Shown piece after piece: positions 51,181 through 63,065 of a stretch of DNA of 64,000 nt (its first letter is position 1; every line of letters starts with the position of its first letter). The notes under the pieces are model-generated. The model searched no databases and was not told the DNA's origin. It saw only the letters and a program-made list of their open reading frames with translations. A program made the position numbers and the translations under genes. Origin of the DNA: Kryptolebias marmoratus. Lineage: Eukaryota > Chordata > Actinopteri > Cyprinodontiformes > Rivulidae. The DNA is taken from NCBI RefSeq assembly GCF_001649575.2, contig NC_051431.1, forward strand, positions 18,742,373-18,806,372, read 5' to 3'.

Positions 51181-54100
51181 TTGTTAATTAACAAGTATCA
51201 GTAGCTCACCATAGAATTAACACAACTGTTTTGTATCACTGAGAAAAAAACTTCTTAATTTTGAAAATAATACATTAAATTACTCCTAAACACCTCTTCT
51301 ACCATACACTGCGTATTTAAATGACATATATGGGTCAAAAATAATTAAAAGAATCTTGTCAATTCGTACAAGAAGCCAACTTAGTGCCATCTAGATTAAT
51401 TATATAATATTTTGCTGAGAGCCAGTAAATGTAATCAACAAGAATTAGCGTTCCTATTGTAAAACAGCAGACAAGAGATTTAGCACTCACAACTTTTACA
51501 CAAATTAAAAGTGATAAATACCAAGCAAGCCCTATTTGAAGTACACTGATGGCATAAAGGCAATGAGATAATGCCACTGTAGGCAGCTTTCATGACCCCA
51601 TTTAGAGGGTAAATCCTAATCATTTTAAGTGCTTGCACCTACATCCCTGGCATGACCTTGAAAGTCAATACAGAGAACTCAATTTTATGGAGTTAAAGTA
51701 TGCATCTAATTTTTATCTACACAAATTAACAATGACTCTGTGCAGAGAGACACTACTAGTAGTAGTATCATTGTTATTGATATGCTACCCTGTAGAAAAA
51801 TGTGGGTTAATAAGTTTTTTGACAACAACCCTAGTTTGTTACACACATTTATTTTTATTCTATTGACAAAGAATAGAGCAGATGAACTCTTTGAGCACTT
51901 ATATTAAAATTTGTACAGTTCTAAATGCAACACACATAGCATTGTGAAGGTGGGGCTGGCCTTACTTTCACTCCACCCTGTGGAGTAAAAGCTCCTTTTT
52001 TTTTTTAAACATGTACCTTAGACACGTTTTCAGGTATTAATGGATTGAAAAAAGTTCATATTTGTAGTCATTTAAGCAATTCATATGGTGACTGCAGGAT
52101 TTAGTCTGTAGGATCCAGACACAGAAAGTGAATTCAGACAATGTTTTGTATCTTTTGTTTAACCTCAAGATCAAGTCAGACAACCTTTGTGTGTCCATAC
52201 CTTCACTGGCTGGACGATGAGAGTATCCGAATGATCATTAATGCCATGGAGTGGCACACTTTTCACAGCTCTTTAAAATCTGACAAACCTGCAGCTTAGC
52301 TGTCCTCTGATATAATCAACCACCTGATAAAACAGCATCTATGAGTACTCTTCTGGTTTGTCTGTGGAGCTAAACTGGCAGCACTGAACCATTCTGAAGT
52401 CTGATACTGTAAACATACTTCATAATGGCTTTATTGAAAACACCTGCAGTTGGACCTGTAGCAGCCTAACAGATATCCACACCGCCTGAAAAGATTCTGT
52501 AGGACACAAGAAACAGATCAAGTGTTGCAAAAAAGAATCAGGCAATCTTTGTGATAACTTACAGGTTTAACTAAAATTTAAAAAACAAAAAGAAAACTTT
52601 TTTTTTTAGTGGAAAATCTGTCACTCAATTGGGCATTTAAAAAAAAAAAACTCCTGAAGACAATATTCTGCTGACAACATCTGACATTTACTTCTGCAGG
52701 GAAGAAGCAGTGTTTTAATGTTTGTATCAATGTTAATAATTGTAAATGTCTAACTGGGCAAAACTGAAACTTGTGCCTAATCTGAAACATTTCTCCTTGC
52801 ATCTGTAAAACAAAACGCAGCTCATTAAATGATATTCCTCGTGGGTTTAATTTAATATTTAGTGCTAAACTTTCTTGTGGTAATGACATTTTTTAGAATC
52901 AAGTCTTCATGTTCACAGAATTCCATACATCTGGCAAAATTACTTTCTATTCTTAAGACTGTCTAATGGCAAATGTCTGCATCAAAAACAGACAGAAAGA
53001 ACAAACAGAAAATTGCTTGCGTTTCCTTTTTTTCAGACCACTTTCTAGTTGTGTTTACAGGTGCACTTTGATGAAAACTGAAGGCCTTTGAGTGTCTAAA
53101 ACAAAGAGCTTGTCAGATAATCTAACAGCAGCTGAAACCCCCTTTGTGTTAGTGTAATTGTAGTGTAGTCAGTCCAACTCACAAATATACAATCCAGAAA
53201 TCAAACACAATGACTACATGCACAGATGTATGAGAGTAGATATGGCTTTAAACTTTTCTATCAAGGTCACAATTTTCCATTTTCAAACAGCCTTTTTGGT
53301 TTTCTTGAGAGCAGCTTCTTAAAAATGCCCAGAGTTATCACAATATATTATCAACATATAGTTGAAAAGTCAATTAAATTATGTGCTAATGTTTGCCGTC
53401 TCAAACATTTTTCTTTGACCTTAATTGAAAAAGTCATATGAGAGAGATAAAGAGAAAAACATTTGAAATTTAGTCATCAAATCACTTCTACTTTTGGCTA
53501 AAATCTGGTTTCGCTGTAATAAAACTATAACTGCATAAAGACAGACTACAAAAACCCTAGTGTACATTCTCCCTGTGTTTTTACATTCAGACTTTATGAA
53601 CCTGTAAATTAAAAACATACTGGCACCTCTTCTAAATAGAGATACTTTCACTAAAATTAGTTCTAGTTGTTAACCAGCATCTTCTACCTGACAGTTTAAA
53701 ATATATAAAAGGAAAAAAATCAATTAAAAATACCTTAGGAGCGCTATAGAGTAGACGTGTTGCGTGGTTTGGCTTTGTGCTTTTTGGGCTTTGTTCTTTT
53801 CATGTGCTAAAGCACACACAGCATCACAAAATAATTGCTTTCAGATTTATTTATTTGTTTATCTTCAGTTGTAATAGAGTTATGGATTCAATGTAGTAGA
53901 AACTGGATTGTTAAAGTAGTATGACAAAAAGTTAAATTACCATTGAACAGCGATAAAAAAAATTAAACCGATTGCAAACGTTGGTTAAAAACAATGCAGG
54001 AAAAAACAACAGCATAATAATTAAATAGGCTCAATTAAATGTCAATTTAAATATTGCTGCACAGTTATATAAGACCTGTCAATGCTGTGCTATTCCCAAC

Positions 54101-54851
54101 ATGCCACGCCCATTTGTTACCCCATATGGTTTCAGCTTAATAAAGAAAATGACTAATTATTGAACTTTAATTGAACCAGCTTTATGTATGTGTGTGTCTG
54201 TGTGTGAAAGGCTGAACACACAAACCGATGAGGTACACAAGAAAGCCTTCACTCATCGTAATGATGAAATTAATATTCTTTTTGTTTTCTTTTTGTCTTT
54301 TCCTCCATCATTCTTTTCAAAGAAAATCAAACAGGATTAGGATGGGAGGGAGCGAAATATGCCTGCGTCAGCTGCATGAGCATAATCCCCAGTCTTTATA
54401 TCCTGCCAAAATACACAGTTTTGCATTACTAGTGGCTAAAGTGAGGATAGAAATCAAGAGGAACATTGGAGAGATACAGAGAGAAAGAGAGTTGTCTACT
54501 TTGGCTTCAAGGAGCTTTTCGGTGCTGTCTTTTTGTTTTTGTCCATGTGCATGGCTTTGTCCCATCATGTTGGCTCCCAAATTTATTTTTTGTGTGTCAA
54601 CCCAACCAGTAGTCAAGTATGAACAAAATAATTGAACAGAGAGCCTCAGCAATAATATAAACAAAAATATTGCATATAAATAAAGCAATGTTCAATCACA
54701 AAATGAATATGAGTGGTTAAGGAATTTTCTGCAGCTACTACTGGATAGATATGGCATTCAAGACAAGATATTGGTTTAATTTCAAACATACAGTACAGCT
54801 GGGACAAAACACAAGCCACTCAAAAGCCAGAAAAATATGAAGTATTGTAAC

Positions 54852-54940
54852 TACGTACATACGTACATACATACATACATACATACATACATACATACAT
54901 ACATACATACATACATACATACATACATACATACATACAT

Positions 54941-54979
<39 letters not shown>

Positions 54980-54981
54980 CA
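54852..54981. repeat. (TACA)n then (CA)n compound microsatellite
   Basis: About 25 tetranucleotide units run into about 12 CA units. Frames with repeated YIHT or YVCM are artefacts of the repeat. Confidence 0.97.
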
Positions 54982-55310
54982 ACTTGCTGAAGTTCAAACA
55001 GGGCATCAGAACGGGGAAAAAAAAGAGGATTTAGGTGACTTTGAATGTGGTGTAGTTGTTGGTGCCAGACAGGCTGGTCTGAGTATTTCAGAAACTAATG
55101 ATCTGCACGGATTTTTACACACAACAATCTCTAGGGTTTAAAGAGAATGGTCAAAAAAAAAAAAAAGAAAATATTCAGTGGCAGTTGTGTGGACAAAAAA
55201 AGCCTTGTTAATGTCAGGGGTCAGAGGACAGTGGGCAGACTGGTTCAGTATGACATAAAAGCACCAGTGGCTCAAATAAACAAACAAAGATATGGAGGCA
55301 ACATGTATAT
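54982..55310 (+). mobile_element. Tc1-like transposon remnant (N-terminal transposase region)
   Basis: The plus strand carries, with stops and shifts, the N-terminal DNA-binding part of a fish Tc1-type transposase. Pieces corresponding to GVVVGARQAGLSISET-type, SRVxxEW-type and CLVDVRGQRRMGRLV-type segments are recognisable (here SLVNVRGQRTVGRLVQYD at about 55200). The C-terminal catalytic region is absent. It directly abuts the microsatellite at 54852-54981. Confidence 0.75.
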
Positions 55311-55379
55311 ACATGGGGGGGGTGAGTGGGTCGGTGTGTATAAAATACATCCCTCTATTGATTAATTTAATCCTAGTCA

Positions 55380-55562
55380 GGGGGTTACATGCATGTTTTT
55401 AGACTGTGGGAGGAAAAAACCAGGATACTGACAAAAAACCTAAGCATGCTCAAAAGGGGAGAACATGCGAACTCACACACATTCAAACAGAAAGGCCCCA
55501 GCTGTGATTAAAAACCTGACATTGTCTAGCTGTGATGTGACAGCACTTATCCCAACAGTGCT
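55380..55562 (+). repeat. Partial ATCCATCCATT-type fish repeat (3' part)
   Basis: GTTTTTAGACTGTGGGAGG, GGGGAGAACATGCGAACTC and GAAAGGCCCCAGCTGTG match the 3' half of the repeat that follows at 55598, so two copies sit head to tail. Confidence 0.75.
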
Positions 55563-55597
55563 GTGATGGCCATAAAGAACTAATTTATTTGATATAT

Positions 55598-55921
55598 TCA
55601 TTCATCCATTTTCTTTACCAGCTTCTCCTTTCCGGGTCAAGGAAAGCTGGTGCAGGGGACACCCTGGACAGGTTGCAAGTCCAGCAGATTGAGACAGATG
55701 AGACAAACAACCATTCATGCTTTTACTCACACCTAGGGAGAATTTAGAGTTACCAAATAACCTAACCTGCATGTTTTTGGTCTGTGGGAGGAAACCAGAG
55801 TACCCAGAGTAAACCTACACATTCATGGGGAGAACATGTAAAGTCCTCCCAGAAAGACCCATGGCTCGGAGGTGATCCTGCAACCTCCTTGCTAGGTGGT
55901 GACAGCACTTTTCACACCAGT
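55598..55921 (+). repeat. ATCCATCCATT-type fish repeat, near complete
   Basis: From ATTCATTCATCCATTTTC through GGACACCCTGGACAGGTTGC, GAATTTAGAGTTACCAAAT, GGTCTGTGGGAGGAAACC and GAGAACATGTAAAGTC to GGTGACAGCACTT. Same orientation as the partial copy just upstream. Confidence 0.82.
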
Positions 55922-56504
55922 ATTGGAGCCCTTATAAAGAAGTAGTTAATTATTTGATATAGAGAAAAATAAATATAAAAATGAAAGAAGGTGGAAGGGG
56001 TGTTTCCAAAAAAAAAAGATACACACAACTATATTTTTTCCTGGTCTCTTGAAACTACAGTTGACTTTCTTAACTTGTTTAATTTTGGAGACAATTTCTG
56101 TTTGGTCTCACACCCAAAAGGGCAATAAGATTATGAGTCATCTGATTATCACCTAGCATATCAGAATGTCTCTTAAGTATGTTTTAGAAGTGGTATCTAG
56201 CCTGGAATCCCTGCCCAAAGATCACAGAGGGCATCTGATGTTTTCACTGGACAGACTTTATCAAAATTCTTTTGCAGATGTACAAGATATTAATATTACT
56301 GGATTATCAAAAAAATCTGTGAAGATTATGTACATCAAACCCAGCTGCTACACGCAGATCAACCTCTTAAAAGAGCATGTGGGTTTTATCAAAGAAATAA
56401 AATAAAAAAGCTTCAGTAAAAACTGTCGGGGAATATGTTTTTGATTAAACTGCATTCCTTGCGTACAGATTTACCGTTTACAATGAGACCAACAAAATAT
56501 TTAC

Positions 56505-56840
56505 CATTACAGGTCTAGCATTCCTTGAAGAAATGCATATTGCCTGTCACCTTCATGGCATAGTTTTAAACAAAAGTCACAAAGTTCAAGCTGTTTTGGT
56601 CAAACTTTGTGAATGAAATTATTCAGAATCGTATGTGTTATTGTGAGATCTTGCAAGGTGTTAGTGATCAGAGATAGTTGGGGATGACTATCTGCAGCTG
56701 CCATGTAAAATTTATCCCAGTATTTGTACATTTGACCCATTTTTGTCTAAGCTGTGGTGGTCATCTTGAATGGGATCTCTCCAAATGTTAATGAGCTGTA
56801 GATGTACGTTCTGACAGTTTCACTAAAGTCTATCCACTGT
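56505..56840 (-). repeat. Copy of the 12.1-13.1 kb repeat family, reverse orientation
   Basis: TAGCATTCCTTGAAGAAATGCATATTGCC-type sequence at the left end is the reverse complement of the hairpin end at 13.03 kb, here with mismatches. AATGTTAATGAGCTGTAGATGTAC and GACAGTTTCACTAAAGTC match the CTACAACTGATTAACTT and ATGAAACT blocks. About one and a half units are present. Confidence 0.65.
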
Positions 56841-57714
56841 TTAATAAAATATTTTGCTCACAGAAATATAGCCTTAAGTCTTAGTTTATGTTAACGTTTT
56901 AAAGGTGTTAAGCAAAGATGTTGTGCAATGTGTAGCAATCAGAGTATGTGTAAGGGGATCATGCTCTACTACTACCACAATGCATTTTTGGTCAATACCA
57001 GCAGAATTCTTGTACTGTAAGCCTGCCAGCTATGTCCACAAAAAAACACGAAAGCAATCCAGGCTGTTTGCATCTGGTAGCTGTTAGAAAACTATGTACA
57101 GAAACATCACTATAGTGTATTCAAGTCATGTATTTGTAGAAAAGGTTTACTGTGTTAAAGTTAAATTAGGCTGATATGTCGACTTCTTTCCTCTACTGTT
57201 CTGCAGCTATAAATATGTGATGCAATGCAATCGGTTACTGTGCAAATTAAGTTTACATTTGTCAGTTATGTCTTTTTATTGGCATTTATTTTTGCTAAAT
57301 AAAAGATTAAATACAGTCATGGTGGATAAACTTAGTGCTGCATTAAAGAAATAACTGCCATTTTCTACCTTGTCTTTTATTTTTGAAGACTGCTGTTGCC
57401 TATCCTTGGAAGAAGGATGAGTAACAAAAAATCCATCCTCTCTATTATGATAATTTACTTGACAAGCAGTTTAATAGATAATAGACGTGTGTAAAATCTA
57501 CTTTCAACGGAATTATTATTTATTATTTCGTTTACATTTAGTAACCAAACATGGAATTAGACTTCAATGAAATTTGTTTATGTCAAACATGCTTTCTTAT
57601 GAAGAAATATCACCTGGTATTTCTCCACAATCTGAAATGTATAGTCGTCCATCTTCAGAAATGTAACTGTATGTTAGATATACTGAGCTGTACTCCAAGA
57701 AGATTTTATTGAAA

Positions 57715-59294
57715 TACACTTACTGGCAAAATTGTTAAGCACCCATAAGGAGTGGTTGCATTTAATGTCATGTGACAGTGTTGGAATGATTACAGTATCA
57801 GATCCAAAAAGTAACAGAGTTGGCAGTACTGGCACACTGCTGGTCCCATGTCAGTTGGGTGTGGTCCCAGTTCAGGTCTGTATATAAACAGTAATTTAGT
57901 GTAAAACGGAGTCACAGCTGTTGTATCCTCTCCTGCAGCAAGTCAGTCCACAGCTGCTGTAGCAAGCCCTTGAGATTTTTCAGCTCAGCACTTGGTTGAA
58001 GTTGACATCCAGGACGATACCACATGTGCTTGATTGAGGAAAGAAAGGAACCTGGCTGGCCACAGGAGGACCTCAAAAGATGCAAGCAGTCCATGTACTA
58101 CTGTGAATGGGTGTTGTCTTTTTAAAAGACAATACCTGGGTGCTTTTTCAAGACAAGTAAGACTTGCAAATGCAGGATGTCACTGATGTGGCACTGTGCT
58201 GTCAAAGTACCCAGAGTCGCTTCCATGGTAAATGGACTGTACTTATATAGTGCCTTTCTAGCCAACCAGGCCACTCAAAGCGCTTTACAACATAATCTGT
58301 ACTCATTTACCAATACACACACACATTAATACAGCACTCTACTACATCTCTACAAAACTCATCTGAATAAATTATTCTATAGAGTCTAATCAGGGCTTTA
58401 AACTCCATTCATACACCAATGGGGCACACATCAGAGGCAGTGAGGGGTTCAGTGTCTTGCCCAGGGACACTGCTGCCAGGAATCAAACCTCCAACTCTCT
58501 CATTGGAGGACGACCACTCTAACCACTGAGCCACAGCAACAGCTCAATGCCAGGAGTAACACTGGTGTATGTTTTTACACTACTAGCAGGATTTGTCGAT
58601 TCCCCTATGCGCAGCTATACACACACATAATAGCTATCCATGGTAAAGAAAACACAGATTCATCTTAGAACAAGATATAACACCAGTCATCATCAATCTC
58701 TGGTGAGCCTGTAGTCCAGCTAATGCCAGATATTGTTAGATGGTGTGAGATGATATGGGCTGTTGTAAAAAGTTCAATACCTGTGCCTGGATGAAAAGTC
58801 CAGAGGTCATAGGGTTCATCCTTGGTGCACAATATAATAATTCACCTTTGGTGTGGTCTGTCTTGGTTGGCTGGAACCTTCATAACAAGTGTTTTTGGCC
58901 CTTATGTAACAACTGGTTCCAACATGTACATCCCACATTGTGGGCAATTGCATGATAAAACCACCTGACAAACCCACAATAAAGTCTTTATAAAACTCTG
59001 TCAAGTGCTGGCAATGCTGTCTAAAACATTTATAAAGCCTCCTCTGTGTCTGGTGACCTTCACTAACTGGTTTCAATGATTGTCAGATGCTACAGCAACT
59101 GCCTGATAACACTATCACTCCTCTTGTGATGTCACCACTTCTGCCCTCTGGTGACTGTTCTAGATGCACCAGCTCCTTGCAAATCAAATCATTTATATGT
59201 CCATCACTGTTCTGAATCTGTATCAAATTGCATTCAAATCAGACCATTCCTTATTGGTGTTTTGTTTTTGTTTTGTTTTTTGTCAGTGAGTGTA
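57715..59294 (-). mobile_element. Tc1/mariner-type DNA transposon, decayed, with a nested repeat
   Basis: The left end reads TA-CACTTACTGGCAAAA (57715) and the right end is the inverted TTTTTGTCAGTGAGTG-TA (59294). Terminal inverted repeats CACT(T/C)ACTG(G/A)CAAAA are thus flanked by TA, the target duplication of this superfamily. On the minus strand a DDE core fragment (WCYILF, stop, DESVFSLPW near 58690-58660) and a C-terminal fragment (LSSIKHMW...LKGLLQQLW, 57912-58094) match Tc1-like transposases. Stops and the inserted repeat at 58226-58545 show it is dead. Confidence 0.82.
58226..58545 (+). repeat. Fish dispersed repeat inserted in the Tc1-type element
   Basis: GGTAAATGGACTGTACTTAT, TAGTGCCTTTCTAGCCAACC and CACTCAAAGCGCTTTACAAC at the left, GGGGTTCAGTGTCTTGCCCA, then TCTAACCACTGAGCCACAGC at the right. 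It is collinear with the copy at 38991-39251 and separates the catalytic and C-terminal transposase fragments. Confidence 0.87.
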
Positions 59295-59775
59295 AAATAA
59301 ATCATATGGGTTACTATTAACATATAACAATATATTTTTGAGCTCTGTTTCATTTTAATATATTTAAAATGTACCCACATAATTACTTAGACTAGCTTTG
59401 TCTCGTGTGCTTCCCTTTCTTCTGTTCCTTTCACACTTGGGTTGTGTTTGTGTCTTACTGTAAAAATGATAGCTGCTTACAAAGAGGGTACATGTCAACC
59501 GAGTTTATAGAAGGATGCAAGCTGGAGCGTGCATGTCAACATGCAAGTCTGTAATCACATGCAAAATTACTGCAACTGATTTATTTTACTTTTCTGTCTC
59601 AGCAAGGTTAGCTTTGCTGTTGAAGACGCTCTTAAAGAACCTTCAGAGAAGAATGATTAAAACCAAAGGAGAACACAACTGGTAAAGACATAGTTTAAAG
59701 CATCTGTAAAAGAAGAGACAGGATGACAGAAACTAAGAGAGGAAATAGACTTGACTCACATGTGACCATGCTCAC

Positions 59776-59871
59776 CTGAATGGGGATAGCGCTGTGGAGC
59801 TTCAGTGTCCCCTTCTGGTGACATCTGGAAAAGCAGTCTGTGCAGTGGTTTTCAGTGCCTTCAGAACACAT
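59776..59871 (-). CDS. zbbx: zbbx exon 4 in window (second half of the B-box)
   Basis: A phase-0/phase-0 exon of 96 nt (32 codons) between acceptor TTGTTCTAG and donor GTGAGCATG. It encodes MCSEGTENHCTDCFSRCHQK followed by GTLKLHSAIPIQ (residues 88-119). With the previous exon the B-box reads C77-x2-C80-x8-C89-x7-C97-x2-C100-x4-H105-x7-H113. In recalled human ZBBX a cysteine lies three residues after the third ligand; here that position is Gly92 (codon GGC at 59857-59859). Either one zinc site is incomplete or another residue, such as Cys104, compensates. The HQKGTLKLH segment is the strongest single match to the family in the window. Confidence 0.92.
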
Positions 59872-62590
59872 CTAGAACAAAAAGAGAAAAAAAATCAGTT
59901 TGTGTTTGCACATGGGGGGTATACATTATGAGTATGGCAGACAGAGAGCCTGTATGAATTAGATGGAGATAAACATTTGTGTATTCACATGAGCAGAAAA
60001 TCTTTAAAAATGCTAAGTGTGCATACCGTGCAGGTTCACATTCATTTAACTTTCTGCAGTGGAAGGCTAAAAAATCCTGTTTAAGATTTAAACCTAAATC
60101 CGGATATCTCTCTGTCCTCTTACCTCATCCTTGCCATACAAACTTTGACAGAAGGGATGAATATTGAAATGGGTTCTCTGGCAAGATAATGCTAAAATGT
60201 TTGTGTTGCGTGTGTGTAAGAGAATGCAAGGGAACATGTGACTGTGTGTACATGTACAACATGCCCTCACAATAAGGTTTATGTGTGTGCCTCATATGCA
60301 TGTGTGGGTGCGAATGCATCTTAAGGGAAGTCATTATCATTTCTTTCTCAAAAAATCGTAGAGTTTTAGTGGTGGAGAAAAAGTCCTTGCATCAGCAGCT
60401 TTGGGAGATATGTCTGGACCAGGTTGTTAGAGCACACAGGCAAAGCCAGGAGAATTGGAGACACAAAAATAGAAGGGTCGAAGGGCCAAAAGGACCAGGC
60501 TTTTAAACCTTAAACCGAATAAAAGAAGGAATAAATAATTTACTTGCTTCTTCTTATTTTCCATGTCCCCCCACAGCCACCTCCCACCCCCTACCCACGN
60601 NNNNNNNNNNNNNNNNNNNNNNNNNNNNNNNNNNNNNNNNNNNNNNNNNNNNNNNNNNNNNNNNNGCCACCTCCCACCCCCTACCCACGACCCCCCACCC
60701 CTCCACTAATAGTTTCCTCACCATTACCAAGTCAAAGTCAGAAAGTACACAGCAGTACACCAGGAAAAAACAATATAATTATCTTTGTCTTTTGTGAGAG
60801 TGTTAAATATTTATTTGCCTAATGACTTAAAACCTTCATTTAAAGGCCTTTTTTGTTCAGTTCTTTAATTAATATTTCTCAATATCTTTACATATTGCTT
60901 ATTTTATTAGATAATTGAGATAAATAAGATACTAAAATAAATATACTGCTGATATAAAAGGTCCAACAGCACAAGTTTCTACCATTAGATTCACAAATTA
61001 CTCCAGCTCCTTTCTTACACTTGTTTATCTTAATGTTTCTCCTTTTAGTTCTTTATTATTCTTGTAAATAATGTATTTACAGTATGGGTAATGATGTGGT
61101 AATTCTTTCTTCTCGCACATTCCACTAAGTGTCACGGTACTTGTGTGTGAGTGTGCATGCACATGCAAATCTGCAGCTGTGACACAGTAGTTTGATAGTC
61201 TGCCATAAAACACGGCCTCATTTCCCCGCTCAAGCCTGGAGATAAATTACAGCCACTCCCCTGGGACGAGGCATCCCTATCAGGCTGCAAGCGGCATATT
61301 ACTACACTCTCTGTGCAACGCAGAAAGTGATGAAATACATCTTGTGCTTGCCCAGATGAGTATAACAGTGGCATTAGGGCATTCACTGTAGAAAACAGAG
61401 CGCAGTGGGCTCTTCAGCCCTTCAATAGACAATCCTGTGTCATTGTTATGAAATCCACTTTCAAACATATGATCACATACAATTTAAATACTTCCCATGA
61501 CCTGGATTTAAACAACATATTCCACAACAAAAGTGGCGAAGAAAAATTGGATGCCGGCTCAACAAAATCAACCCTTTTCATTTCCTCTATACTCTACTGT
61601 ATGTCTGCTCTTAAGCCCATTGCTTACTTTTTCTGTCTTGCAGACTTCAGGAAGCATCAGTTATTCAGTACTAAAGTCTGCTGGATTCATTATGAAACAA
61701 CCAGTCATCAAGCATGCATTACTCTGCTCCATCTGACACAGTTCATTTTAAACACACAAAGTAAAGCCCCTTTTTTTTCTTATTTACACATACAATTTTA
61801 GGCTGTGATCCCTCTTCCTAAGTTGTAGAAAGAGGAGCGAGAAAAAATAAACAAGGGTGCCCTCAGGGGTCTCGAGTATTGATGAATGGATCCAACTAAA
61901 CAGTTATCAGTGAAAACACAAACACTCAGATATGCTATCAGATAGCACAGCTAAGCACAGCGATACAGAGAAGGAAGGACAAAGAAAATCAAGCAAACGT
62001 GACAGAAGGAATGCAAACTGAAAGGCAGTTTAGATGTATGAAAGATGGAAAAATGGAAGGGAGGAGAGAGAAGAGAAGGTGCAAAATAAAGAGAAAAATG
62101 GATAAGTCTAATAACCAGGAGGGAAACAAGTGGAAGAATAATGTGCATCATCTGAATGACAGAGACTGGTAACAGCTGATGCAGGATGGAAACAAAAAGC
62201 AGAAATAGATCAAGAAACAGAGATCAGCACAAGGAACAGAAAAGCTCAAATGAAATCCAATCAAAACGTAAACAAATGGAAAGAAATTTACATTCTGCAT
62301 GCAGCTCAAGTTAATTAACACCTGGGTATTTTTTTTTTTTTGGAACCAAATGTAAATGTGTAAATGTTTGTGTGTTTGCAGTAATCAGCAATCGGATTAA
62401 AGTCAATTTGCATAAACCTTTTATCCAAACTCAGTCTATGAAGAAATGACAAAATAACTCAACTGTTAGTGGCCTTTGGTTATCCAAAATGCTGCTTTGC
62501 CATCCCACACACCTTCAACAATATATGTCCCTCATGAAAGGAAAACAATCACACTTATTTTCCTATAGTGTTGAGAGTGTGTTTGCTTAC
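59872..62590 (-). other. zbbx intron between exons 3 and 4, containing an assembly gap
   Basis: A 2.7-kb intron splitting the B-box. It includes the N run at 60600-60665 with repeated C-rich flanks. No other exon is needed, because exons 3 and 4 join in phase 0 and complete the B-box. Confidence 0.65.
60576..60689. other. Assembly gap with identical 24-bp flanks
   Basis: 66 N at 60600-60665. The 24 bases before the gap and the 24 after it are identical (GCCACCTCCCACCCCCTACC plus CACG). Frames through the gap are meaningless. Confidence 0.97.
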
Positions 62591-62697
62591 AAATCCAGCA
62601 GGCTTAACACCACACTGTCCACATATTTCTTTCTGTTTGCCTCTCGTCCCAAGACCAGCATGAGGAACTGAAGGTGAAGGTTGTAGCTGAGGAGGAG
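62591..62697 (-). CDS. zbbx: zbbx exon 3 in window (first half of the B-box)
   Basis: A 107-nt exon entered in phase 1 and left in phase 0, with acceptor TTACATTTAG and donor GTAAGC. It encodes a Pro-rich lead (residues 52-66), a basic stretch (RGKQKE, 70-75), and then CGQC (77-80), the first zinc-ligand pair of a B-box. It ends at GVKPAGF. The finger continues in the exon at 59.8 kb. The antisense strand also reads as a short open stretch, which is a shadow of this exon. Confidence 0.88.
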
Positions 62698-63065
62698 CTA
62701 AATGTAAGCAAACACATTGATGTTGACATTTGGTAAATGAATGTTATTTAATATTATTGACATTTTGATGATACTTGTGTAACTAACTGTCTGCCAAGTC
62801 CAACACAAACATAAGGAAATGGATCATTTATGACAGTGTAAAGAAACATAGTAATTTTAACAATGAGAAAGATAATCCATATCTGTGGCGTTACGGCTAT
62901 AAAAAGTCAGAAGGATGTTGCCGTGCACAAATGACAGAAGGTTTTGAATATCAGAAGAAACAGGACAAACAGGGTCAGACCATGTTTCTGTGCCAATCTG
63001 TGTCACATTTATATGTTGCGAATATTTTACATTTGAAATTCATGCTGTGGTTGTAAATCTCTCAC

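Larger units (their letters stand above)
50424..59775 (-). other. zbbx largest intron (between exons 4 and 5)
   Basis: A 9.35-kb intron rich in repeats, especially from 54.85 to 59.3 kb. It holds a microsatellite, two Tc1-type remnants, three copies of dispersed repeats and a copy of the 12-kb tandem repeat family. Between 51.2 and 54.8 kb I see nothing beyond AT-rich DNA. Confidence 0.65.

Noticed and set aside
54228..54635. Open frames over 100 codons on both strands
   Set aside because: They overlap each other on opposite strands, have no recognisable motif, and lie in an intron.
54738..55034. Frames with repeated YVCM or YIHT
   Set aside because: Translations of the (TACA)n(CA)n microsatellite.
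56166..56405. 79-codon open frame on the plus strand
   Set aside because: No family motif, no splice context, AT-driven codon use, and it lies between repeats in an intron. Length is within chance for this composition.
57912..58094. Small gene on the minus strand
   Set aside because: The peptide matches the C-terminus of Tc1-type transposases and belongs to the decayed element at 57715-59294.
60544..60822. Frames crossing the N run
   Set aside because: They depend on undetermined bases and repeated gap flanks.
62643..62704. Plus-strand coding-like stretch (HEELKVKVVAEEELN) with a GTAAGC donor
   Set aside because: It is the antisense of the zbbx exon at 62591-62697, whose minus-strand reading contains the CGQC half of the B-box and fits both neighbouring phases.
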